From Pardosa pseudoannulata (taxonomy: Eukaryota > Arthropoda > Arachnida > Araneae > Lycosidae): a stretch of 64,000 nt of DNA. Below are positions 36,995-49,205 of this stretch, piece after piece; position 1 is the first letter of the stretch, and each line of letters begins with the position of its first letter. The position numbers and the translations under genes are program-made. Under the pieces are notes generated by a model. That model was not told where the DNA came from. It did not search any database and saw only the letters and a list, made by a program, of their open reading frames with translations. The stretch is from contig CM063501.1 of the NCBI GenBank assembly GCA_032207245.1, forward strand, positions 87,711,712-87,775,711, read 5' to 3'.

Positions 36995-37333
36995 ACACCA
37001 AATACCTCGGTGAAAGACAGAATGTTTGATTATATTCTTACATATTCGGACTATCACCGGTGTATGTCGACAATCCGTATGCATTGATGGTGAATGTTGA
37101 AAAATATTTTTTTTTTTTTTTTTTACGTTTTTAAATCATACTTTATTATTAAAACATATATATGTTAAAATAGCAATTACCATGAAGGAATACTCCAAAG
37201 TTTCTGCATCCATTCCAAAGGAAAATACAGAAGAGCTTCAACCTATTACACCTTCTATCAAGCCATGACTAAACAGCAGAAGTTTATTTCTATTAAAAAA
37301 GCGGCCTCAAAAGATAATCTAATGCATGCAACT

Positions 37334-37754
37334 AAAATGTTACAGACATCAAAAAGAAAATTTCGTCCTGCTCAAATGGATGACACTGTGTGAATACAAG
37401 TCCCTGATGTCGACCGTGGTCATACAGATGCTCGAAATGTATTGGCGGTTGTTGTTGGAATAGAAGACTCCGACTTTTATAAATAAGTAAACAAAAATGG
37501 TTCGCTCAAGCAGCTTTATACCAATAACCAGTTTATATTTTTGTAAAGAAAAGTTACTCTCCATAGATGAGATTTCTTCTCAAGAAATATCGCACTGAGA
37601 GAAGCCGCTGAAGCTAATTTGGGACGTGGAGGGCATGGCTATAAACGCTGTCATTGCAAAAAGAAATGTTTAGTTACTAAATGCCATTAATAAATGTAAG
37701 GGACTCTTGTGCAATTCAAATTGCTATAGTAGTATAAATTGTTGCAACAAATAA
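37334..37754 (+). pseudogene. Ginger-type (KRBA2-like) integrase/transposase C-terminal remnant
   Basis: From 37334 one frame reads KMLQTSKRKFRPAQMDDTV, a stop, QVPDVDRGHTDARNVLAVVV, then NGSLKQLYTNNQF, and at 37592 ALREAAEANLGRGGHGYKRC followed by HCKKKCLVTKCH. After a +1 shift at about 37690 it ends KCKGLLCNSNCYSSINCCNK with TAA at 37752-37754. This is the layout of the region after the DDE integrase core in Ginger transposons and the related KRBA2-like animal proteins: a GDTV.v.VP.VDRG block, a G.L...Y...QFE block, an LR.A block, and a Cys-rich tail ending CNSrCH....C.NK. Visible breaks are the TGA after DDTV (37391-37393, probably once CGA), TAA at 37484-37486, further stops and the shift. 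It cannot make a functional protein. Confidence 0.8.
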
Positions 37755-38070
37755 GATAATATAACGTCAATCACATAATTAAGTTAATTATTGGTATTAT
37801 TTTCTGTTCTAAGAGTGTTCGGTTTGTTTTATGTTCAACAGTTACATGTGCTATTACTATAAATTTGACTGTATTATGAAGAAGAAAATATAAATATCCG
37901 ACATGTTCGACATTCACCATTAGTGCATGGTGAATGTCGACATTTACCAGTGTAAGTCAGAAATAAGGGTATTTAGCAAATATTTCGGACATACACCAAA
38001 CGACTACGTGAATGTTGACATTCACCGGTGAAAGTCGACATTCTCCAGATTTCGGTCTTTCACAGTAACA

Positions 38071-38092
38071 TATATATATATATATATATATA
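38071..38092. repeat. (TA)n microsatellite
   Basis: About 22 bp of TA directly after the Ginger-type element. With the tract at 36841-36938 it suggests insertion into a TA array. Confidence 0.9.
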
Positions 38093-38409
38093 ATCCTTTT
38101 TTGAGTACGCATATAAACATAATAGGAAATTTCTATGCATTGGGCAAAATTATGAATCTGCTAGGTATCCGTATTGATAGGAACCAACCAAATACTAACT
38201 TGTAATCAGATGGCAAATATCCCAGAAACGGCTGTGGTTGAATATAAGCACATTTTCAGTTAAAACTAAAAACTAAAGCAAAATAATATTTCTTTAAAAT
38301 GACACACCACGAAATGAATATTACACTTCTTCATGTAAAATAGAGATGTTTACAAGACTTATGTTTAGCAATTTAAAAAGTTTCACTAAAACCTTTAGCT
38401 GTAATAACA

Positions 38410-38745
38410 AGTTTTAGAACTGAAAAATTTTAAAGACCTATTATATTGCTTTAATTTTAATGGAAGAAACTGTGTTCATTCATAAAAATCTGTAATGCTA
38501 TGTGCAATCAAAGAACTGTAAAAAAATAACATAATTGAAACTTTACTTTTAAAGTTACTTTGTTATAGCTAGAAAATTTTAAAACTTCATAATTTTAAAG
38601 ACATATTTTACTGCTTTAATTTTAACGGATGAAACTGTGGCCATTCATAACAATCTAAGCTGTAAGCAATGAAACAACTGTAAGAAGATAACAATCATTG
38701 AGACTTTGCTTTTAAAAATACTTTGTTATATCTAGGAAATTTTAA
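38410..38745 (+). repeat. Tandem dimer, period about 165 bp
   Basis: TTTTAAAGAC near 38427 recurs near 38592. Both are followed by T.CTTTAATTTTAA.GGA, GAAACTGTG.CCATTCATAA, an AA.AACTGTAA.AA.ATAACA block, GA.ACTTT.CTTTTAAA, TACTTTGTTATA.CTAG.AA and ATTTTAA. Divergence is moderate. Confidence 0.8.
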
Positions 38746-40246
38746 TATCATATAATAAAAGAATACAGATAGCATGAAAGTCTGTGAAAACATTGTCTTT
38801 CTAAATACATAATTTTATGTTATAGAAAGTTTAAAAGGAGGGTGGTTTTTGAATAGTTAAAAGATATCAGACACGTTAAAGCTTATAACCTTTTAAGATC
38901 CGATTAGAAATTTAAAAGTAAATGTTTTTCGACTGTTTCTGACATATTAACTGTACTTTATAATTTTTGTAATTCAGTCAATAACGCTTCTGGGTGGTAC
39001 CACATCCCAAAACTTTATTTTGTGAATTATATATTTCTCAAAACACTGTATTACGTATTGTAAATGCTGGAAAACTCATTAAGAGTAAAATCAAGGAAGT
39101 TCTTCAAAGTAAAGTAATAAAAATGATTTGTTCCTTGGTTGTTAGTTTCAAAATGATTCGTTCCTTAGGTCAATAAGTACATACCATTGCAGTGAAATCC
39201 AAATAATCTCATCTTGTGTTAAATTATTTTGTACTAATTTTCTGAATTAAATTAGTTTCTGTTAGTCTAATTTTTTTAAAACTGTTAAGCTTAAAATTTA
39301 AAATGACATTTAAAAATAATATTAAGAATAGATTAGTAACAGTTTAATACAATTTATTTACGTGTTTTAAACCTGTGTATTATATACTGGTAAAATAGAT
39401 CCTAAACTTTTGTGATACCCTTTTAGTTCTATGTAGTATGCATGTTATTGAATGTTAAGTCCTTATATAGTTGTAGAAGATCAGTTATATTTTATGCATG
39501 GATAAAAGAAGATTTTTTCAAATGATTTAATAAACACAGAATCACCGAAGCATTAATACAGCTAGTACATGTACCATACTTAATTTTTTACAATGTACAA
39601 ATAATATTGAAATTTTAACACTTTTAGACACTATAAATATGAAAAATATTTATATGAAAATATTGTACTTATTAATGGTATTACCAAATGATATTGTGGA
39701 GCTAATTGCAAGCGAGCGGAACTTACTTTCTATCAAATACTTTTCTTTGATATTTGAGAAAGACTTAATAAATGAATAGACTATAATAACTGTTAATATA
39801 AAAATTTAAAATTTTTTTACTAAAATTAAGATTTTAAAATACATAAATATTGATATTTTCTAAACCTTTTAGACATCATCACTGTCAATTAATGGGTAAC
39901 ATGTGTACTAAATTCCAAATTTGCTTTGAGTATGTATACAATATATATTTGATACCAAGCGCTTCAAGTTGTAAAAACTGGGATTTAAGTTCTATTAATT
40001 TGAAATAGCTCTTAATAGTGGAATGTTCTTTGTTTCAGAATAGCTTTTTATTTACCAAAAGCTGAATGTTTGGAACATTTTTATGTGGTTTGATGTATAA
40101 GATTATATTAGCTATCAGATAAACTAAATTTTAAAAAATCGAGAAAAGCATAGCATTCCTAGATATTATAGGCAGCTAAACGAACATGGTAACATTCTAT
40201 ACAAATAGGTCTAGGATTTAATTATCCAAAAAAAGAATTACCTAAG

Positions 40247-40289
40247 AAAATAACCTCGTATAAAATATTATTTTATACGAGGTTATTTT
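40247..40289. repeat. Perfect 21-bp stem hairpin with 1-nt spacer
   Basis: Arms 40247-40267 and 40269-40289 are exact reverse complements (core AACCTCGTATAAAAT / ATTTTATACGAGGTT). This is a near-perfect 43-bp palindrome in otherwise unstructured DNA. Confidence 0.92.
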
Positions 40290-40654
40290 ATTATTATTAA
40301 TAAAGTTTTGAAAATTGCTTTATCATAAATTTCTTCGCTATTGATTTTACATTAATTTGACAGTTTGCAAAAAAGAAATGAATATCTAAAAACGTTTGAC
40401 TCAAAGATTTACTGCTGTATTACCGTCATAAAATCTGTTCATTGCCCATCCTAACTTTTGACATAAACAAAGTAACAAAGATGTAATTTTAACTTAGGGT
40501 GAGTCCTCGATTATGTATTGGTGAAATTTATAACTTGCCAACTGCATTATTAAAGAAAAGATTTATTTAAAAGCTCGGCAACTATGCTTTGTTGAATTGA
40601 ATACATTGAAAAAAAAGAAGGAAAAGGGCTATACCTTGCCATTAGTAAACTATT

Positions 40655-40765
40655 ATCATCTCATTATGACGTCCTTTGGTGCCATTTGCATATTAACTGG
40701 GCGTGCTCGAGCAATTAACGGTGCTTGCTTAAACATTTGGTATCACATTTAGAGAATTCTTGAAG
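40655..40765. promoter_or_regulatory. Candidate enhancer-like segment with POU octamer and CRE-like sites
   Basis: This small segment of balanced composition contains ATGACGTC (40666-40673, CRE-like), the octamer ATTTGCAT (40684-40691) running into ATTAA, and CAATTAA (40712-40718, homeodomain core). Clustering in an AT-rich desert suggests conserved regulatory DNA. Single sites of this kind are frequent by chance. Confidence 0.3.
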
Positions 40766-42689
40766 GTTAAGACCAAGAAAATATATGCACAATACATATT
40801 CATTATATGGCATTAGGCAAACGAAAGAAGGGCTTAAACAATACGTTTTAAACAATGTTTTTTTTCTTTCAAACTATCCTTTTTATTACTTTAAAGCCAC
40901 TTGAACAACGGTTGTTGATGAAAAATTCAATTTATGTATATAAACTAGTTTTAATCAAAACAGACAGAGGTTCTGCTGTTGATAGTTTCCTTTTGATAAT
41001 ATCTCACTGACAAAATTGTTAAGTAATAACATTGAAAACTTTTATTTAAATTTTCAATGGAAAGAATTCCTTACACTGTTGTCCAAATAAGGTAGCAGAA
41101 AAGATTCCCGAAGGTATTTTTATTGATATATCAGAAAGAGAAAAATAATAATGGGATATGTATGCAATTTTGAACGATGAAAAAGTATCTTCTGTATAGA
41201 AAGCGGTAACAGGTAGGAATGTAAGTAACAAAAGAATAAATTATGTTTTGACGTTTAGGGCATAGTTTATGGGCACAATTTCGTATTCGCGTTTTTAAAA
41301 AACATGGTTTCAAAATTATTTTTAGGAAAAGCTAAATTAGATTCAGTTAGCTATGTTGAAAAGTGTCTTTAAGTGAGGTATTTCAGTAGTTGCAAGCCAC
41401 CAAAAATGCAACATTATGAATATTAATATTGGAATTAGATTAGTCACATCCTTGAATCCTAGTAAGTTATCTATATAGAATATTAGTACCAATAGTTTAT
41501 TCTATAAAAACACAGTGGTCTGTGTGTCACATTTTTAGGACACCATTACCCTTGTTTACAGGTGTATTGAGATATTTAAACAGAAGGATCTTAATATCGA
41601 AATATTTTTTTCTCAATCATCTCTATTCTCTTTACTCGGCAGATTTTTCCTTTATTAGTGATAATATGGTTGTCATTATTGAACACAACGAACTCTAGTT
41701 ACATTGTGTTTGAAACTGTAAAGAAAGTGCAAACAGTTTCCAGAGATTTCTATATCAAGAGAAATCATTCAATATGCTTTAATCTACGAAGCAACATAAG
41801 TTGAAAGCAGCATCACGAAGATGATACAGGCAAGGAGGCAAATACTCTTATGTTCTTGTGAACTTGAATGAATGAGTTTACTGTATATTATAGATAAGGA
41901 ATTGTAAGTTTACTTCCGTTTTTAGTTTATAAAGAAAAATATCACTATGTCAAGTTGTTCAGAGAGGAAAAGATGTTCAACCCACTGCAAAACCTCTGAC
42001 AGTCTCTCACACTTTATCCTAAAAAAGGACTGAAGCTGTATCGAGGTTCATTGAAAAAAACTATTTCTGTCAAAGAAATAACAATAAAAAATTTGATTGC
42101 GTTTAATTTTTTATTTCGTGTTAACATCAAATACTTTATAAACTTCTGAAGCATAAAACTAGATTGTTATTAGAAAAGAAATTAAGAGACAGCTTAACAT
42201 TATGTGTAACACGATTTTTTTAAAGCAACTTTTTTACTTACATATAAATTTATATTAGTGTGTGAGGTTTTAAAATCAATTCAGATTTTAAGACCTCAGA
42301 TTCTTCTATAAACAGGTTGAGACTTAAGTATTTAATCATGGTAATTCTCACTATGTAACCAATTATAGGGTGTTGAGTTTTAAAATTTCATTTATTACTG
42401 GTTTATTACGCATAAATTTCCGCCTATATCTACCCGCGGCTACTAAACTCCACTCGTAGATCTTAATTAGTTCATTTTATTATAACCGCTCACTAATACC
42501 GAAGTTAACTATATATTCCTTACGCCTTTGACGTTTCTTTCCCAGCTAATAGAAGGGCGTATTTTAATCATCAATACAGGCAATGGATTTATTACCTTAT
42601 TAATAAGCCTATCTCTGTAAAACGTAACGTCGAGTGACATCTGTGGCAGGAAGAGGATATAAAATAAAAATAGGTATCATTCTTTCGTG

Positions 42690-42910
42690 TGGTTAATATA
42701 TTAAGCGGTCCGACGAAGCTTCTCGACTTACACGACACTTCTTTGCCCGATCTCTCGCAGATGTCTTGGTTAATGAACTCAGAGAAACTGATTAGCTCAG
42801 GCGTGGCCCTCTGCTAATTGCGCCTCACAGGATGAACATCTTGAAAAGGAAGCTGACTCGACGAGTTAAACTTTTAAACAAATATTTGGGCTCGAGAAGA
42901 TTCGGATTGC
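42690..42910. promoter_or_regulatory. Candidate conserved non-coding segment
   Basis: A balanced-composition stretch without an open frame. It holds GGTTAATGAACTC, TGATTAGCTCAGGCGTGG and GCTAATTGCGCC (homeodomain-like cores) within 80 bp. It could be an enhancer or an unrecognised old repeat. Confidence 0.28.
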
Positions 42911-43734
42911 ATTTTAGTCAGATGAAGACACGCTTTGTGAATAGAAATGAGATGATTTTCATAATGGGGAGCGGAATAACATAATTATGTGAAAAAGGGG
43001 GAGTTCAATGAACACGAGTATAGTTCTGCTGGTAACTATAACAACGCTGTCAGAGCAATGGGAGCAAATGCTAGAAACAGCCTGGGGTAACTAATAACAA
43101 AGTTTTGTTTACAAAGAGTGAGAAATGTTTTTAGAGTTAACAAAATAATGTTAATAAACATGTTTTACCTTCTCACACACCTGAACTTCACATGAGGCCC
43201 TTAATTTATGTAACGAAAACGGTTTAAAATAGTTTTTCAAGAAACTTGTATCATCAGTGACGTTTATTGTACATCTAGATCTCACATGTAGCTTCAAATT
43301 TAATTGAGTTATCGAAAAGTGTTCGTAGGACTTAAGAACCACGTCGAAAACTAGATGTCTTTGATGTGTAGAAGTGAATACAAAAAGAAAGTATTGTGTT
43401 CGATTTTTATCTCTTTCCTGATATTACTTTTTTAAATACCATTTGTTACAATTTAAAATGCTAATTAAACATATCTAAATACACAGTTTTCTACTAGTTT
43501 CCCAAATGTACTTGCATTTGCAACCTTTTCCACCAACCATTCTGTACAGAAAACTTTAAGATCTTTTTGAAGTTTCCTATACAGAACCGTGCTCAACAAC
43601 TTATTCTTTTCTACAAAATCTGGAAAAGCAATTCGAGTATAACAATTCACGAAATAATTTTTTCTGTTATTGTCATAAATGTGATCGAGAATTTTAACAT
43701 TGTTTTGTATGTAATTCAACTACAGACAAGGCCG

Positions 43735-43925
43735 ACTGATGTCCGAATTGTAGTATGATTCTCTTTGGTACCGGAGTTCTTGAATTCGAATCTCGTTCCT
43801 GGCATAGATACTCGTAACCGTTCAGAATCGGCTTTAAGCAGTAAGTTCCGGTCTCATCAACCCTTGTGTAGCAAAATAGTAGACAGTAGTACTCGAAATC
43901 AAACGAAACCAATTACAGATAGAAA
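43735..43925 (+). mobile_element. SINE family S copy
   Basis: TACCGGAGTTCTTGAATTCG leads into the B box GAATTCGAATCTCG. It is followed by CTGGCATAGATACTCGTAACC, CGGCTTTAAGCAGTAAGTTC and CGGTCTCAT, then AATAGTAGACAGTAGTACTC and a CAAACGAAACCAATTA tail. The antisense frame at 43694-43912 carries the family's CLKPILNGYEYLC marker. Confidence 0.8.
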
Positions 43926-45151
43926 TCAATGTCATTTAAAACTTGTCAACTGTACCTAATACCTGTTTTGACCTTTTTGTGCCATATTTATATGAGTAGT
44001 GCTAAATCCGCAAAAAAGTTCATTATATTGAAAATCCGTTAAATAGGATCTCACCGTTTGAAGTGCATAAAAATATTTTAAATTCATAAACGAAAATAAT
44101 AAATAATTAATAACACTTTTTGTTAAATTAAAATTATTATGTTTTATTTATTTTACTCATAAAAAAGTAATCTAGAAAGGAAACAAGAATAAAACAGAAC
44201 ATTACCTAGGATTAAATTGTATTTTAGTTTAGAAAATTGTATAGAAATTTTATTTTAAAAACCAGTTTAAGGTCATTGGTCATCATAAATTGTGTCAAAG
44301 AATAATTTGAATTGTCTAAGAGTATACTGAGAAGCAGGGAAAAAATTAGGTCTCAGAAAAAAGCTCGTAAAATAGAGAATAAGCTATTCTAGAAGAAGAT
44401 TGAAATAAGTTCTTGATTCTAGGAAAAATTCGCAAAATACAGATTTGTTAAATAAATGTTCGACTGTGTGTACGTTTCCGTTTCGTGTATCTTGTTTGCA
44501 AGATAACGAGTAAATAGAAGTGATTAAAGTTAAAATAGGTAAATAGGAAAAAATCTTTTTATTTAGCTTTAATGAATATCTTAATTATCTTAATAAATAA
44601 TAAATCCGAGTAAACAGGATTCCTTAAAGTTAACAAAAGGGTTTTTGATATTTTATTTTTGTGTTAATCTTATGCAAATATTTTCAATATACCCGTTCAT
44701 CTTACCTTAGTAATATCTTAATATTATTATATATACATTGCGGGTATTTATGCTTAACTTAAAATTTGAAGCGTTAACTATGTTGATATTTTAACCTATA
44801 AATAAATCACAAAGTATTTAAAATATTATACTAGTTTTCTGACACTCGTTTTTTTCTTACAGAAGCATTTTCTCCATGAAAAGCTGAAGATATGAAAGAA
44901 AGCAGGTTTTATAAATAATTTTCCTCAAGGTATGATAATTTGCTTTTACCTCTCATCTGGCGCTGTTATTCTCATTTTTCGTTTTTAACGCATAAATTTA
45001 TGAATAAAGTAATTTTATTGCTTTATTAAATCGACCATTAAACGGCTTAAATCGCACAAAATGTTAATATAATTGCAAATTAAATCACCACTGATGCTCT
45101 TTTGCAGATATGCGTGTCATGGCGCAAGTGTTTTTCAAGTATTCTTCACCC

Positions 45152-45158
<7 letters not shown>
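43926..45158. other. AT-rich sequence without recognised features
   Basis: No frame over 60 codons and no TE end were recognised. Confidence 0.5.

Positions 45159-45187
<29 letters not shown>
45159..45187. repeat. Poly-A tract, 29 bases
   Basis: A homopolymer A run. A plus-strand retroposed body upstream is not recognisable. Confidence 0.9.
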
Positions 45188-45193
<6 letters not shown>

Positions 45194-45327
45194 TTTTACA
45201 AATTCTTGGAGAGCTCCCGAATTTTATTGAGATTAAAATTCCTTAGATAGGTTATTTGATAAGACTGGTGGGGATGAAGTGATATGATAGCAGCTTCAAG
45301 CGCCACTTAGTGTAAAGAGTGTTAAGA

Positions 45328-45342
45328 GAAAGAGAGAGAGGC

Positions 45343-45399
<57 letters not shown>

Positions 45400-45447
45400 C
45401 ATACATACATACATCCATATATATACATATATATATATACATATGTG

Positions 45448-45481
<34 letters not shown>

Positions 45482-45491
45482 TATGTATATA

Positions 45492-45523
<32 letters not shown>

Positions 45524-45542
45524 GATATATATATATATATAC

Positions 45543-45590
<48 letters not shown>
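45328..45590. repeat. Complex GA/GT/TA/CATA microsatellite cluster
   Basis: Consecutive GA, GT, TA, CATA and interrupted TA/TATG tracts cover about 260 bp. Five overlapping long Y/I-rich frames on both strands are artefacts. A short GT and GA cluster follows at about 45673-45710. Confidence 0.95.
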
Positions 45591-45591
<1 letters not shown>

Positions 45592-45714
45592 AATAACAAG
45601 TTAGATATCTCGCCATATTTCGTCAAATATTTTCTTCTAAATTTAAAGTTATATTTATGTAAATTTATATATGTGTGTGTGTATGTGTGAGCGAGAGAGA
45701 GAGAGAGAGGGGAT

Positions 45715-46599
45715 AATAATTTTATAAAAAAGTTATTTTCAATTGATTTCGACGTTATTTACTAGGATTTCGTTGAGAAATAAATTCTAAAGTTGTTTTA
45801 AACTTTAGCATTTAAAATGGAAAAAGTTATGTAATTCATATTTTAAATTTCCATTTTACCTGTTTTAGCCACAACTCCGAACGTACGTTGAAATTTAATT
45901 TTTTCTACATATTTTACGTCAAAACATATTTCTCCTCCCTCCCTCTCTAGCCTCCAAACTATTGACCGCTCTCCGTAAGCCTTATTTCCCTTTTAAATGA
46001 CAGCAGCCTTCAAAATCAATTCAAAGTGTGCTTATCTCTTCAAGTACAAAACAACTCTGAAGAAAAACTGTGCAGAGAATTTCCTGAAAGTAAAATATAT
46101 TAAATTGAAATATGTGTAGGTGTTCAAAACTTGAATGATTTTCGGCCTAGCCTCGGTTTAGAAGTAATTATATAATTAATTAACTATCATTCTATAAGAG
46201 ATTTTTTATATTTTGACACCCTTTCTTTTTTTCTTCTGGTTCACCTCGTTTTTTTCATTTATTATGTTTATTGTAAGAATGAATAATGTCTTCCTGCTGT
46301 CAATCGATATTATCGCGGCTTACGATATTGATTAAATTTTCTGTTTTTCGGATAATTTAATGTAATTTTATCTGGACTTTATTTTTTAGCTGTATGTATG
46401 ACGTCATATTTGAATATTAAGTAATTATCTACTTATGCATCATATATACGCCTTAGCTTTATTCCTGATATCTAGTTTTCTGCCTCTTGAATAATTTAAA
46501 TTACTTTCAGTCTGACTAAGAGTTAAATAGAAATCGGAAAAATGGTTATAACTATCAAATATTTCCCATTTTCTCATATTTTCATTAACTGTTTAACTG
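45715..46599. other. AT-rich sequence without recognised features
   Basis: Nothing recognised. Confidence 0.5.
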
Positions 46600-46692
46600 A
46601 ACAATGTCGAATGGATAGAGCTCTGCTCTTCAATACCGGCTCAAATCCCATTCCCGGTATGGATGTTTGTAGCAGCTCGAACTCGGCTTTAA
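46600..46692 (+). mobile_element. SINE family S, 5' part, interrupted by a TTAA MITE
   Basis: It has the tRNA-like head TCGAATGGATAGAGCTCTGC, then CTCTTCAATACCGGCTCAAA with B box GGCTCAAATCCC, GGTATGGATGTTTGTAGC and ACTCGGCTTTAA. It resumes after the MITE with CCAGTAATTTCCGGTCTC. Confidence 0.75.
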
Positions 46693-46918
46693 CCGTTTGA
46701 GAACAGGCCTATCACATATGCAACGCCTTCTAAATTGACTTAAATAATTCATGATTAACTCTATAATTCATTAATTCCATAATAAAAGACAAAATGCTTC
46801 ATCTACTGGTAATAAAAAATGCTAAATAAATGTTCAATTTAAAGTATCGTATACAATATGACAGTCATTTGAGTCAATTTAAAAGCATTGCCTATATGAT
46901 ACACCTGTCTTCAAAATG
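46693..46918. mobile_element. piggyBac-like MITE (226 bp) inserted in the SINE at TTAA
   Basis: TTAA is duplicated at 46689-46692 and 46919-46922, exactly where the family-S sequence is split. The left end is CCGTTTGAGAACAGGCCTAT, followed by CACATATGC. The right end on the minus strand is CATTTTGAAGACAGGTGTAT, followed by CATATAGGC. Matching blocks TTTGA, ACAGG, TATCA, ATA and GC give imperfect repeats of about 29 bp. The element is non-coding. Confidence 0.75.
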
Positions 46919-47000
46919 TTAACCAGTAATTTCCGGTCTCTTTAGATCTAGCGTAGAAAACTACTAGACTAGCGCTCCAAACCAACTAACCAACCATTAA
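46919..47000 (+). mobile_element. SINE family S, 3' part after the MITE
   Basis: It contains AGTAATTTCCGGTCTCTTTA, CTACTAGACTAGCGCTCC and a CAAACCAACTAACCAACC tail, completing the SINE begun at 46600. Confidence 0.72.
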
Positions 47001-48553
47001 TTCTTTACCCACCTTGGGTTCGAAAGTTCATGTCCAAAAATTCTAGACTGACAGAAAAGCGATATACATCGAATACTACCGTTCAGATGCAAAACATCAA
47101 ACTGTAAAACAGTTTCCAAAAAGTTTTAAAAATAGGGTGTACGCCGAAAGACAACTTTTAATGAAATAAAATAATCATTCTATTTCAAAATTTTAACTCC
47201 ATTGTCTAGATGACTTTTCCCTTAAAGAATATATTTCATTATTTTGGTCGACTTTTTTCAAGCTTATCCGTCAGAAAATTTTCAGTTAGAAACGCATACC
47301 TCCCCCACCGATCATTGTTTCTTTTGAGAGGGAAGTAAAATACCTGAGAGTGTATTTTAATAGCCGCCTAACTTTTTAAAAGAAAATAAATCAATTCTAT
47401 AGGTAATTCTTTTAAAACACGCAAAGATCTTGCACACTTTTTGTACCACAATATAATGAGTATTGGAAATAAGTTCCTTTTATATAAGATAGCTCTAAGA
47501 ATCATACTTCTCTATGCAGCCCTGGTGTGATGATTGGTGGCAAACACTCATATTCAGAAGTTTCAAACAGTGCAAAACAAAACACTTCGGTCAATTGGAA
47601 GGGCTCTTGATACCATATCAATGAATTATTACATAGTGATACCAAAATGGATCCCATTAGAGCAGTCATCAAGTCTCTTGCACTAAACTTTTTTCGAAAC
47701 TTGCAGAAAATGAAAAACAAAGAAATAACAAATTAGCAGGACTGTGATCACAGAAATTTTTTTTAAATATTGAGAGCTACAACAGTATCTTTATTAAACC
47801 TACTCCAAAACAGCCTCAGCGACGTTTATGTCTTATTTTGCATGTGTAATATTAATTTATTTGAGTTTGATTTATTTTAACCGTAACTTTGCTTTTTTAA
47901 AACTTATCTAGACAAATAATAATAATAATAATTATTATTATTATTTTCTACTATGATTTCATAATTTTTTATGTCATTAGTCAACTAAAATCAGTATCAT
48001 AATGTGTCCTACATGTCTAACAAATTTCTTCTATGCATATGGAGTTGCTGCTTTTTGATGGCACGACATTACTTCATGTCTATATCTAATCTACTTTAAA
48101 TATACGAATGAAGAAGTAAAGAGTGTCGTGGGGAAAAGAAAAGAATGATTTGACTCTAGAGAGTAACCTTGAACTGAATGCAATATCCATTGTAAAACAA
48201 AATACGAATTCGCGTATAACGAATTCGAAGGGACTGAGTTATTTGCTCGCTATAGTCAAATGCTCGTATAAAATAGGCACGGGAAAAATAATAAAAATTT
48301 ATAGTACTTACTATATGATATATATTTACTTTGTTATTTTTTACTTCTGTACAATTCAAAAGAAGATGATTAATTTTGGTTATTATTCTTCAGAGAAAAC
48401 TTATGACCAGAAATGCATCGCCATTTGCCTTTCAGGTTTCGTAAAAAATTTGAATTTTTCTGTGCGCAAATATATCTAGTTACACAGCTCTAACATCCAA
48501 TTATGAAAAAAGATTATAATTTCTAATTGCCCGAAATATTCAAGGTTAGATTG

Positions 48554-48555
<2 letters not shown>
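47001..48555. other. AT-rich sequence; (AAT)n(ATT)n palindrome at 47918-47945
   Basis: A 28-bp perfect palindrome of AAT and ATT trinucleotides is at 47918-47945. Frames at 47502-47720 (minus) and 48123-48479 (plus) show no family motif. Confidence 0.5.

Positions 48556-48632
<77 letters not shown>
48556..48632. repeat. Compound (TAA)n(TA)n microsatellite
   Basis: About 37 bp of TAA followed by about 41 bp of TA. Confidence 0.95.
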
Positions 48633-48640
<8 letters not shown>

Positions 48641-49039
48641 TTACATATTAGAGAATAAAAAATTATGCATTTACGTCAATCTCTTGCGTGTATTTGGGGA
48701 AATTATGCATTAAAAATTGTATAGTCTTATTTTTTAGCAATGATGCGTAATTCAGTACTTACTCTCTTAATTTTCTGGAATGACTACGCAAAATCCGAAG
48801 AAATTAGTGAATTTAAAAATAATCACAATTTTTATATACACAAATGCGTGTTTAAATATTTCCTCTGAATACTTGTATGATAACTTAAATTAAACGTTTT
48901 GTCTCGTTCAAAACATTTATGTTCCTTAGTTTGGATGCCAGAAAAAAAAAGGTGTTGCGATAATCAGCGTAAATAAAGATTTAAAAGAAAACAAATGAAA
49001 ACTTAACATGAAGGAGTTGATAGCAGCTCAAAGAGAAAA

Positions 49040-49205
49040 ATTTTGTCCTCAAAACTGCCAGGTTTTCGTAACTGCAGCTGTTTCGCGGGCTGAGCCACCT
49101 GGCGGGGAATAATTGCATTGATTAATGACCGAGCCAGGGAAATGATTCTGCTGGCCTTGTGTCTCTCATCTGCATCTGCATAGCTATTGGGGGAATGAAG
49201 TCTGA
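49040..49205. promoter_or_regulatory. Candidate enhancer with HOX/PBX-type and E-box sites
   Basis: A balanced-composition block contains CAGCTG (49075-49080), CACCTG (49096-49101, inside GCCACCTGGCGGGG), and TGATTAAT (49119-49126), which matches the TGATT.AT consensus bound by HOX with PBX/Extradenticle. No open frame spans it. It is a good candidate for a conserved non-coding element, by sequence texture only. Confidence 0.35.

Larger units (their letters stand above)
38746..43734. other. AT-rich sequence with a hairpin and two motif-rich segments
   Basis: About 5 kb with no frame over about 65 codons. Annotated separately inside it are the perfect hairpin at 40247-40289 and the less AT-rich segments at 40655-40765 and 42690-42910. 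Nothing else is recognised. Confidence 0.5.

Noticed and set aside
45252..45690. Several overlapping long frames rich in Tyr/Ile (also at 4 kb, 8 kb, 10.8 kb, 17 kb, 36.8 kb, 53.7 kb, 59.6 kb)
   Set aside because: TA repeats have no stop in any frame (TAT/ATA codons), so both strands stay open. They are microsatellite artefacts.
48123..48479. 118-codon plus-strand frame as a gene
   Set aside because: AT-driven composition, no family motif, no splice or promoter support.
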